From an uncultured Clostridia bacterium (GTDB taxonomy: Bacteria > Bacillota > Clostridia > TANB77 > CAG-508), in contig CANPWI010000067.1 of assembly GCA_947584125.1 (NCBI GenBank), forward strand, positions 1 through 7,710: DNA of 7,710 bases, written 5' to 3'. Positions within the stretch are counted from its first letter, which is position 1; every line of letters begins with the position of its first letter. Position numbers and translations under genes: made by a program. Shown here piece after piece: positions 1 through 5,914 of the stretch. Below the pieces are notes generated by a model. That model saw only the letters and a list, made by a program, of their open reading frames with translations, was not told the DNA's origin and did not search any database.

Positions 1-156
1 AATAATAATAAAACAAGAACAAATGTAAAAAAACTAAAAGGAGAAGAAATAATTGAAGAATTAGCAAGAATGTCTACTGGAGAAATAACAAAAATATCAA
101 TACAAAATGCAAAAGAATTAAGAAATTCAAAAATAAATGAAATTAAAACAGCATAA
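1..156 (+). CDS. recN: DNA repair protein RecN, C-terminal end (partial)
   Basis: Frame 1 is open from the window edge to a TAA at 154-156 and encodes the last 51 residues of a protein whose start lies outside the window. The peptide contains KLKGEEIIEELARMSTGE followed by ITKISIQNAKEL. This matches the usual C-terminus of RecN, an SMC-like ATPase acting in double-strand break repair, where a 'R-x-x-E-(L/I)-A-R-M-L-x-G' segment after the signature and Walker B region is followed by an 'A-x-E-L' tail. Walker and coiled-coil parts are not in view, so the call rests on this tail alone. The ending looks intact. In several Firmicutes recN lies in the gene cluster that also holds OLE RNA and isoprenoid genes, which fits the RNA found downstream. 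Confidence 0.8.
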   Translation, partial: NNNKTRTNVKKLKGEEIIEELARMSTGEITKISIQNAKELRNSKINEIKTA

Positions 157-207
157 AAATTTTAATATTAATTTCTCAGAATAATTAATAAAAATTCATA
201 ACTAAAA

Positions 208-236
208 TTGACATAATTGTATTTTAATGATAAAAT
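208..236 (+). promoter_or_regulatory. Sigma-A type promoter of the 280-762 gene
   Basis: A perfect -35 box TTGACA (208-213) is followed, after a 17-bp spacer, by TAAAAT (231-236), one mismatch from TATAAT. The predicted start of transcription is near 243, giving a leader of about 35 nt before the ATG at 280. The gene is therefore probably transcribed independently of recN. Confidence 0.7.
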
Positions 237-279
237 ATAAAAGACACTTAAATAAGAATGTACATTAGGAGGTAATATT

Positions 280-762
280 ATGAACAATAATCAGTTAGAA
301 ACAGCTTTGTATAAGGCTATTGATTACTCATTTGAAAACTGCGTACCAGAAATAAGAACAAGTATGTTCTTAAGGTATTATTTTCAAATTAAGAAAAATC
401 CATTACGGGATTTCTTTCTAAAAGAAAGATGCAATGAAAACGAAGTAAAAAATTTGCTGATAGATTTGGCAAAGGAAGATGTTTTGAGTCAAGAGTTGAA
501 TATTGTCAAAGAAAAAAGACCTTCTATACAATTGAAAGCAATATTGGAAAATACGTTTTCTAAATTTGAAGAGATTACTGTAGAAGGTATTTTTGAAACA
601 CTGGTTGATGCTAGACCTAAGGTCCTAGTTGAATTATTGAAAAAACTCGGCATTAATTATAAAAATTTGATTAAATTCAAAGAAGAAATAACATCCGAGG
701 AATATCTTTTAGAGGAAAATTCGTCTAGCAAATTAAAAATTTTTTTCAGGGAAGTAAAGTAG
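280..762 (+). CDS. Hypothetical protein, possibly Clp N-terminal-domain-like
   Basis: 160-residue soluble protein with no signal peptide or membrane segment. The start is well supported: AGGAGGT (267-273) lies 6 nt before the ATG. I do not recognise the family with certainty. The chain appears to be mostly helical and to contain two roughly similar halves, about residues 5-75 and 82-145. The second half (RPSIQLKAILENTF ... VEGIFETLVDA ... VLVELLKKLGIN) resembles one repeat of the Clp N-terminal (Clp R) substrate- and adaptor-binding domain, in which an 'S-x-x-L-K-x-x-L' helix is followed by a helix before 'LL..L' and by 'vL..LG(v/i)'. No AAA+ ATPase part follows, so if the match is real this is a free-standing domain. 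Its codons (TTG Leu, TCG, ACG, CGG, GGC, CTC) are much more mixed than those of the neighbours, which suggests acquisition from elsewhere. It has its own promoter and terminator. Function unknown; the coding call is strong, the fold call weak. Confidence 0.85.
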   Translation: MNNNQLETALYKAIDYSFENCVPEIRTSMFLRYYFQIKKNPLRDFFLKERCNENEVKNLLIDLAKEDVLSQELNIVKEKRPSIQLKAILENTFSKFEEITVEGIFETLVDARPKVLVELLKKLGINYKNLIKFKEEITSEEYLLEENSSSKLKIFFREVK

Positions 763-770
763 TATTACCT

Positions 771-801
771 AAAACGACAGAATGAATATTCTGTCGTTTT
801 T
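771..801 (+). terminator. Intrinsic terminator after the 280-762 gene
   Basis: A perfect 13-bp stem pairs 771-783 (AAAACGACAGAAT) with 788-800 (ATTCTGTCGTTTT) around a GAAT tetraloop, and the stem ends in a run of five T. It begins 8 nt after the stop codon at 760-762. The A-run at its left foot means it could also work on the opposite strand. Confidence 0.9.
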
Positions 802-850
802 CATATATTATATATGGATAATTTAAAAAATTAAAATTATTAAAAATCTA

Positions 851-879
851 TTTACATTTTTAATAAGGTATGACATAAT
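851..879 (+). promoter_or_regulatory. Extended -10 promoter of the phosphoglucomutase gene
   Basis: TTTACA (851-856), a 17-bp spacer, then CATAAT (874-879) preceded by TGA (871-873), which forms a TGn extended -10 element. It lies between the upstream terminator and the mutase gene, so it probably drives that gene alone. Predicted start of transcription is near 886. Confidence 0.55.
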
Positions 880-910
880 TACAGTATTAAATAAAGAAAG
901 GATGGTTAAT

Positions 911-2638
911 ATGGAGGAATATTTAAAAAAGTATGAACAATGGTGCAATAATCCTATATTTGATGATGAAACAAAAAGAGAATTAAAAGAAATAAAAGAA
1001 AATGATAATGAAATTAAAGAAAGATTTTATAAAGACTTAGAATTTGGAACTGGAGGATTAAGAGGAATTATTGGAGCAGGAACAAACAGAATGAATAAAT
1101 ATACAGTAAGAAATGCAACACAAGGATTAGCGAATTATATAAAAAAACAAGGAGGACAGGAAAAAGGTGTTGCAATTGCTTATGATTCTAGAAACATGTC
1201 ACCTGAATTTAGTGATGAGGCAGCACTTTGCTTGAATGCGAATGGAATAAAAACATATAGATTTGAATCTTTAAGACCTACACCTGAATTATCTTTTACA
1301 ATTAGAGAATTAGGTTGTATAGCTGGAATTGTTATAACTGCAAGTCATAATCCACCAGAATATAATGGATATAAGGCGTATTGGCAAGATGGAGGACAAG
1401 TTACAGCACCAAGAGATAAAGAAATAATTGATGAAGTTAGAGCTATAACAGACTTTTCACAAGCGAAAACAATGGATAAAAATGAAGCTATAGAAAAAAG
1501 ATTATATAATACAATAGGAAAAGAAATTGATGATAGATATATGGAGGAATTGCATAAATTATCTTTAAATAAAGATATAATAAAAGAGGTAGAAAAGGAT
1601 ATAAAAATAGTATATACTCCACTTCATGGAACAGGAAACTTACCTGTACAAAGAATATTAAAAGAATTAGGTTTTACAAATGTATATGTAGTTCCAGAGC
1701 AAGAAAAACCTAATGGAAATTTCCCAACAGTATCTTATCCAAACCCAGAAGATCCAAAAGCATTTGAACTTGCATTAAAGCTTGCAAAAGAAATAGATGC
1801 AGATATAGTACTTGCAACAGATCCAGATGCAGATAGATTAGGTGTTTATGCAAAAGATGTAAAAACTGGAGATTATAAATCATTTACAGGAAATATGTCA
1901 GCTATTTTAATTGCAGAATATAGATTAAGTCAATTAAAACAAAGAAATATGATACCAAAAAATGGAGCAATAGTTACAACAGTTGTATCTACAAACATGA
2001 CAAAAGCTGTTGCTAAAGAGTATGATATATCATGTATAGAAACACTAACAGGGTTCAAATTTATTGGAGAGCAAATTAAAAAATTTGAAGAAGAAAACAG
2101 CTATCAATATTTATTTGGCTTTGAAGAAAGTTATGGTTGCTTAGTAGGTACCCATGCAAGAGATAAAGACGGTATAGTTGCTGTAATGAGTTTATGTGAA
2201 GCAGCAGCATACTATAAAAAACAAGGATTAACTTTATGGGATCAAATGATAAATATCTATGAAAAATATGGATATTATATAGAAGGAGGACACTCAATTA
2301 CATTAAAAGGAATTGATGGTTCAGAAAAGATTAAACAAATAATGGAAAATATTAGACAAAATCCACCAAAACAAATAGGAAAATATAAAGTTATAGAATT
2401 TAGAGATTATGAAATTGGAGTTACTAAAAATTTAATAACTAACGAAGAAGGAAAAACAACACTTCCAAAATCAAATGTTTTATATTTTGATTTAGAAAAT
2501 GATGCTTGGTGTTGTGCTAGACCATCTGGAACAGAGCCAAAAATTAAATTCTATATGGGAGTAAAAGAAAAATCTATGGAAGAAGCTCAAAAAGAACTAG
2601 GTACATTAAAAGAAGAATTATTAAAAATAGTACAATAA
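911..2638 (+). CDS. pgcA: Phosphoglucomutase/phosphomannomutase (PgcA type)
   Basis: Alpha-D-phosphohexomutase that interconverts glucose-1-phosphate and glucose-6-phosphate (or the mannose equivalents) through a phosphoserine enzyme and a bisphosphorylated sugar. It supplies UDP-glucose precursors for cell-wall glycans and glycolipids and works in the cytoplasm. All four signature loops are present. The phosphoserine loop is TASHNPPEYNGYKAYW with Ser145. The Mg2+ loop is D304-P-D306-A-D308-R309. The sugar-specificity loop is GFEESYG (403-409), and the phosphate-binding loop is RPSGTEPK (537-544). Length 575 residues is normal for the long Firmicutes PgcA group. An in-frame ATG at 902 adds three residues, but AAAGGA (897-902) overlaps it and sits 8 nt before the ATG at 911, so 911 is preferred. 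Gene symbol is by analogy with Bacillus subtilis; substrate preference cannot be read from sequence. Confidence 0.93.
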   Translation: MEEYLKKYEQWCNNPIFDDETKRELKEIKENDNEIKERFYKDLEFGTGGLRGIIGAGTNRMNKYTVRNATQGLANYIKKQGGQEKGVAIAYDSRNMSPEFSDEAALCLNANGIKTYRFESLRPTPELSFTIRELGCIAGIVITASHNPPEYNGYKAYWQDGGQVTAPRDKEIIDEVRAITDFSQAKTMDKNEAIEKRLYNTIGKEIDDRYMEELHKLSLNKDIIKEVEKDIKIVYTPLHGTGNLPVQRILKELGFTNVYVVPEQEKPNGNFPTVSYPNPEDPKAFELALKLAKEIDADIVLATDPDADRLGVYAKDVKTGDYKSFTGNMSAILIAEYRLSQLKQRNMIPKNGAIVTTVVSTNMTKAVAKEYDISCIETLTGFKFIGEQIKKFEEENSYQYLFGFEESYGCLVGTHARDKDGIVAVMSLCEAAAYYKKQGLTLWDQMINIYEKYGYYIEGGHSITLKGIDGSEKIKQIMENIRQNPPKQIGKYKVIEFRDYEIGVTKNLITNEEGKTTLPKSNVLYFDLENDAWCCARPSGTEPKIKFYMGVKEKSMEEAQKELGTLKEELLKIVQ

Positions 2639-2671
2639 AATATACAAATATTCTTATTGGTAAATTTATAA

Positions 2672-2716
2672 TAGTGTGTTAGAATATTAGAACAAGTCTT
2701 ATATTCTAACACATTA
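2672..2716 (+). terminator. Long hairpin after the phosphoglucomutase gene, possible terminator
   Basis: TGTGTTAGAATAT (2675-2687) pairs perfectly with ATATTCTAACACA (2701-2713), and the stem extends outward by one G-T pair and two A-T pairs. The loop can form a further 3-bp AGA/TCT stem. It begins about 33 nt after the mutase stop codon. The downstream side is AT-rich (ATTAAAATTTATAAAATT) but lacks a proper T-run, so termination is plausible but not textbook; it could instead act as a 3'-end stabiliser. Confidence 0.5.
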
Positions 2717-2873
2717 AAATTTATAAAATTAAAAAAATTTTAATTGATTACATTAAATATGTTTATTAATTCTAAAAATTCACTTAAATTTCTGATGAGT
2801 AAATGTAATCCAAAAATCAAAAATAATATTGATAATATAAAATTTTATATAATAATAATTTTATACATAATAA

Positions 2874-2902
2874 TTGCTAATTTAATAAAATTATGCTATA
2901 AT
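2874..2902 (+). promoter_or_regulatory. Strong extended -10 promoter of the OLE-like RNA
   Basis: TTGCTA (2874-2879), a 17-bp spacer, then a perfect TATAAT (2897-2902) preceded by TGC (2894-2896), an extended -10. Transcription should start about 7 nt further, at 2909-2910. G2910 is the first paired base of the helix closing the downstream RNA, so promoter and RNA structure support each other. The stretch between the mutase hairpin (2716) and this promoter is featureless AT-rich DNA. Confidence 0.8.
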
Positions 2903-2909
2903 ACATTTC

Positions 2910-3485
2910 GATGGTGCATTATTCTAGTTATATTGTCTATTACGAGGGTGGGGCTAAAAATCCACTAAAGGGCATATCGATGAAGTTTCTTGTTTGTGCG
3001 CGAGTACGCCCAGTTTTGCGTGTTTTCAGGGAGTAAAGAGAATAGGGAAATATGTAATGGCATACATATAAATATTGCCCTATTTTCGCGGAGGCTTAAA
3101 TCAGTTTGTTTTAAGTTAAACCTATATAAAGTGCCAAGACACAATATATAGTGTAGCCTGTCTTGAGTGAGAAATTTGGGATTAGTTGTAACGGGAAGAA
3201 TAAGTATTGGCCAATACTTATTTTCCTATTGCTATGAAATTATTCTTGCAAAAGAGACTAGTAATAGGTAGCAATATATGAAGGAAAACTTCTAGAATGT
3301 TTGCTTTAATTTAAAAGTAAAAGTGTCTAGGGATTGAGGTGCGGATTTAAGTGGTGATCTGGTGTTCTTAAATATTCATTAAGAATATTTCTTTTAAATG
3401 GAAACGGCTAAATAGTAATGTTTAGTAAGAAATAGAGAAATTCGACTAGACCTAAACCGTAAAATTTACTTAGACACTTACCATC
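2910..3485 (+). ncRNA. ole: Large structured RNA, probable OLE RNA
   Basis: About 576 nt without a credible ORF, clearly richer in G and C than its flanks and full of paired arms. Visible helices: 2910-2915 with 3480-3485 (closes the whole RNA); 3038-3047 with 3078-3087, capped by 3050-3056 with 3063-3069; 3095-3100 with 3110-3115; 3135-3141 with 3159-3165; 3199-3208 with 3213-3222 (GGCC loop); 3227-3234 with 3269-3276; 3280-3283 with 3289-3292; 3321-3331 with 3469-3479 (11 bp); 3365-3371 with 3379-3385; 3408-3412 with 3421-3425. Size, Firmicutes host, strong private promoter and the membrane-protein gene immediately downstream with OapA features point to OLE RNA, which forms a membrane-associated ribonucleoprotein. 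In Bacillus halodurans it is linked to Mg2+, alcohol and cold tolerance. ROOL and GOLLD RNAs are alternatives of similar size class but lack this protein partner. The class is inferred; that a structured RNA is present is much surer. Confidence 0.8.
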
Positions 3486-3519
3486 TAATATTTATTATAC
3501 AAGGAGAGAAATTTTTTCA

Positions 3520-3882
3520 ATGAAAAAAGATAGTAATGAGAAGAAAAAAGAAGACTCGACATTAAAATGGTTTATAACAATATTTATAACAACATTTATA
3601 TTATCAATTATTTTCTCCTATATATCAACAAACTCAATAAGTAAATTAGATGTTATACCTGCATTAATAATACTATTACTAGTAATTTTAGTAGGTATAG
3701 TTTTTGATATTGTAGGAGTTGCAGTTACTGTTGCTAAAGAAGAAGTTTTTCATGCAAAAGCTAGTAAAAAAATTAAAGGTTCCAAAACAGCAGTAAAATT
3801 AATTAGAAATAGTGCAAAAGTTGCCAATATATGTGCAGATGTTATAGGAGATATATGTGGAGTATTAAGTCGGAGCAATTAG
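3520..3882 (+). CDS. oapA: OapA-like OLE-associated membrane protein, N-terminal part (frameshifted)
   Basis: Encodes 120 residues, of which the first 117 look native. A charged Lys/Glu-rich start is followed by membrane segments at about 17-36 (WFITIFITTFILSIIFSYIS) and 45-68 (VIPALIILLLVILVGIVFDI). A soluble stretch holds AVTVAKEEVFHAKASKKIKG, then VKLIRNSAKVANICADVIGD and ICGVLS. This layout, directly behind a ~576-nt structured RNA, is what is expected of OapA, the protein that ties OLE RNA to the membrane; relatives are sometimes labelled CorB/CNNM-like. The frame ends early at TAG 3880-3882. Ignoring one base at about 3871 changes the end from LSRSN-stop to LSGAISAM and joins the next ORF, giving a 183-residue protein. 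AAGGAG (3501-3506) lies 13 nt before the ATG, a rather long spacing. No promoter separates it from the RNA gene, so co-transcription is likely. OapA identity is recalled from the family, not searched. Confidence 0.75.
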   Translation: MKKDSNEKKKEDSTLKWFITIFITTFILSIIFSYISTNSISKLDVIPALIILLLVILVGIVFDIVGVAVTVAKEEVFHAKASKKIKGSKTAVKLIRNSAKVANICADVIGDICGVLSRSN

Positions 3883-4072
3883 TGCAATGATAGCATTAAA
3901 ACTTACAACAGCTTATGGATTAAATGAAAATATGCAATTTATAATAAGTGCTTTAGTTGCATCTTTAACAGTTGGAGGAAAAGCAATAGGAAAAAATATA
4001 GCACAAAAATACCAAAATAACATAGTTGGATTCGTCAGCAAAATTGTAACAATATTTGATTTTAAAAAATAA
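3872..4072 (+). pseudogene. oapA: OapA-like membrane protein, C-terminal part in shifted frame
   Basis: Continuation of the preceding gene in the +1 frame. From 3872 it reads GAISAMIALKL and continues to a TAA at 4070-4072, with hydrophobic stretches ISAMIALKLTTA and FIISALVASLTVGGKAIG that would be the third and fourth membrane segments of a four-pass protein. The first ATG in this frame is at 3887, only 5 nt after the stop of the first part. GGAG at 3872-3875 could serve as a weak binding site, so independent translation of a 61-residue peptide by coupling is conceivable. Because the two parts join seamlessly at G-V-L-S / G-A-I-S, a one-base insertion in a single gene is the simpler reading. 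There is no homopolymer or classical slippery site at the junction. Confidence 0.7.
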
Positions 4073-4084
4073 AATAAAAAAATA

Positions 4085-4108
4085 CATGGCAGGTTTCCAT
4101 GCCTGCCC
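4085..4108 (+). other. GC-rich hairpin between oapA and alaS
   Basis: GGCAGG (4088-4093) pairs with CCTGCC (4102-4107) over an 8-nt loop. A competing fold pairs CATGG (4085-4089) with CCATG (4097-4101). It is the only GC-rich element in the 60-nt gap. No T-run follows (CAAACAAAG), so it does not look like a standard intrinsic terminator; it may mark an mRNA processing point or an attenuating leader structure for alaS. No T-box hallmarks are visible here. Confidence 0.4.
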
Positions 4109-4132
4109 AAACAAAGAAAGGAAGATTTTAAA

Positions 4133-5893
4133 ATGACAGCATTAGAAATAAGAAATAAATATTTAGAATTTTTTAAAGAACATGGACACAAAGTCATACC
4201 AAGTGCACCACTAATACCAGAAAATGATCCATCAGTTTTATTTACAACAGCAGGAATGCATCCACTAGTACCATATCTATTAGGAGAAAAACATCCTCAA
4301 GGAACAAGACTTACAGATTATCAAAAATGTTTAAGAACAGTAGATATAGATGAAGTTGGAGATAATAGGCATTTAACATTTTTTGAAATGCTTGGGAACT
4401 GGTCTTTAGGGGATTATTTTAAAGAAGAATCAATAAAAATGAGTTATGAATTTTTAACAAAGGTATTAAATATTCCAGTAGAAAAAATATCTGTAACATG
4501 TTTTGCAGGAGATAAAGATGCTCCAAGAGATGAAGAAACAGCTAAAATATGGGAAAAATGTGGAATTTTTAAAAATAACATATATTTCTTTGGAAAAGAT
4601 GATAACTGGTGGATAGCAGGAGAAGAAGGACCATGTGGACCAGATACAGAAATGTTTTATGATACAGGGAAAGAGCCATGTAGTCCAAATTGTAATCCAT
4701 CTTGTAACTGTGGTAAATATGTTGAAATATGGAATAATGTATTTATGCAATATTACAAAAACAAAGATGGTAAATACGAACAATTAAAACAAAAAAATGT
4801 TGATACAGGTTTAGGTTTAGAAAGAATGGCAATGTTATTACAAGGAAAAGAAACACCTTATGATACAGAACTTTTTGCACCAATTATGCAAAAATTAAAA
4901 GAACTTGCAACAAATGATAACATAAGTTCAAGAAGAATTGTAGCAGAACACCTTCGTTCTAGTATAATGGTTATTTCAGATGGAGGTAGACCAAGTAATA
5001 TTGATAGAGGATACATTTTAAGAAGATTAATTAGAAGAATGACAAGACATTTAAATAAATTAGGTATTAATTTAAATTTAATATCAGAATTAATAGACTT
5101 AAATATTGAAAATTTAAAAGAAATGTATCCAGAATTAATAAATAACAGGGAAACAATTAAAAATGTTATTATAGAAGAAAAAAATAAATTTATGAAAACA
5201 CTTGAACATGGTCAAAAAGAATTTAATAAAGCAGTAGAAAAGGCAAAAACAGAGAATAAAACAGAAATTGATGGACAAACTATGTTTAAACTATATGAAA
5301 CTTATGGATTCCCACCAGAAGTAACAAAAGAATTAGCAGAAGAACAAGGATTTTCTGTTAATTTAGAAGAATTTGATAAGCTATTTAAAGAACATCAAGA
5401 AAAATCAAGACAAGGTTCTGAAGTTAAATTTAAAGGTGGACTTGCTGACCAAAATGAACAAACAATAGCTTACCATACAGCAACTCATCTTCTTCACAAA
5501 GCACTTCAAATTGTACTTGGAGATCATGCAAAACAAAAAGGTTCAAATATTACAACAGAAAGATTAAGATTTGACTTTTCTCACCCTCAGAAAGTAACAA
5601 AGGAAGAATTAGAAGAGGTTGAAAGAATAGTTAATGAACAAATACAAAAAGATTTAAAAGTTGTATGCGAAGAAATGACATTAGAAGAAGCAAAAGCTTC
5701 AGGAGCTACAGGATTATTTGAAGATAAATACGGAGATAAAGTAAAAGTATATTCAATAGGTGATTTTAGTAAAGAAATTTGTGGAGGACCACATGTTGAA
5801 CATACAAAAGGAATGGGAACATTTAAAATAAAAAAAGAAGAGGCATCATCAGCAGGAGTTAGAAGAATAAAAGCCGTATTAATAAAAGAATAA
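4133..5893 (+). CDS. alaS: Alanyl-tRNA synthetase, short form lacking C-Ala domain
   Basis: Charges tRNA-Ala with alanine in the cytoplasm. At 586 residues it is far shorter than the usual ~870-880. The class II catalytic core is complete: the N-terminal FTTAGMHPLVPYLLG region, motif 2 around NRHLTFFEMLGNW (Arg79) and motif 3 GLGLERM (226-232). A tRNA-recognition part follows, with RRIVAEHLRSS and GYILRRLIRR. The editing site against mischarged Ser and Gly is retained, with zinc-type ligands HTATH (His448, His452) and CGGPH (Cys550, His554; the common form is CGGTH). Missing are the roughly 100-residue beta-barrel that normally precedes HTATH and the whole C-terminal C-Ala (DHHA1) domain. A cysteine cluster C183-x3-C187-x3-C191-x-C193 sits inside the catalytic core, where ordinary enzymes carry a Gly/Pro-rich loop. 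The reading frame ends cleanly at GVRRIKAVLIKE, so this is a natural short form, not a broken gene. AAAGGA (4117-4122) lies 10 nt before the ATG. The HIT gene follows after 21 nt. Confidence 0.95.
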   Translation: MTALEIRNKYLEFFKEHGHKVIPSAPLIPENDPSVLFTTAGMHPLVPYLLGEKHPQGTRLTDYQKCLRTVDIDEVGDNRHLTFFEMLGNWSLGDYFKEESIKMSYEFLTKVLNIPVEKISVTCFAGDKDAPRDEETAKIWEKCGIFKNNIYFFGKDDNWWIAGEEGPCGPDTEMFYDTGKEPCSPNCNPSCNCGKYVEIWNNVFMQYYKNKDGKYEQLKQKNVDTGLGLERMAMLLQGKETPYDTELFAPIMQKLKELATNDNISSRRIVAEHLRSSIMVISDGGRPSNIDRGYILRRLIRRMTRHLNKLGINLNLISELIDLNIENLKEMYPELINNRETIKNVIIEEKNKFMKTLEHGQKEFNKAVEKAKTENKTEIDGQTMFKLYETYGFPPEVTKELAEEQGFSVNLEEFDKLFKEHQEKSRQGSEVKFKGGLADQNEQTIAYHTATHLLHKALQIVLGDHAKQKGSNITTERLRFDFSHPQKVTKEELEEVERIVNEQIQKDLKVVCEEMTLEEAKASGATGLFEDKYGDKVKVYSIGDFSKEICGGPHVEHTKGMGTFKIKKEEASSAGVRRIKAVLIKE

Positions 5894-5914
5894 ATAAAAA
5901 TAAAGGAGAAAGAA

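Noticed and set aside
158..196. AT-only hairpin after recN (ATTAATT pairing AATTAAT, with an outer AATTTT/AAAATT)
   Set aside because: The stem has no GC pairs and an asymmetric internal loop, and no T-run follows; not enough for a terminator call.
2076..2297. Antisense ORF inside the phosphoglucomutase gene
   Set aside because: A shadow of the coding strand with low-complexity Leu/Tyr/Ile content and no ribosome binding site. The same applies to the antisense ORFs at 3913-4197, 4466-4783 and 6860-7081.
2744..2968. 74-codon + strand ORF
   Set aside because: It has a poor ribosome binding site and AT-driven composition, and it runs through the OLE-type promoter into the structured RNA. It is a chance ORF.
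2910..3485. Group I or II intron or rRNA fragment as the explanation for the structured block
   Set aside because: No intron-encoded protein, no recognisable domain V or P7-like core and no rRNA landmark was seen. The private promoter, terminal helix and adjacent OapA-like gene fit a free RNA gene better.
4073..4132. T-box or other amino-acid riboswitch ahead of alaS
   Set aside because: The gap is only 60 nt and has neither the T-box bulge sequence nor a specifier stem, only one small hairpin.
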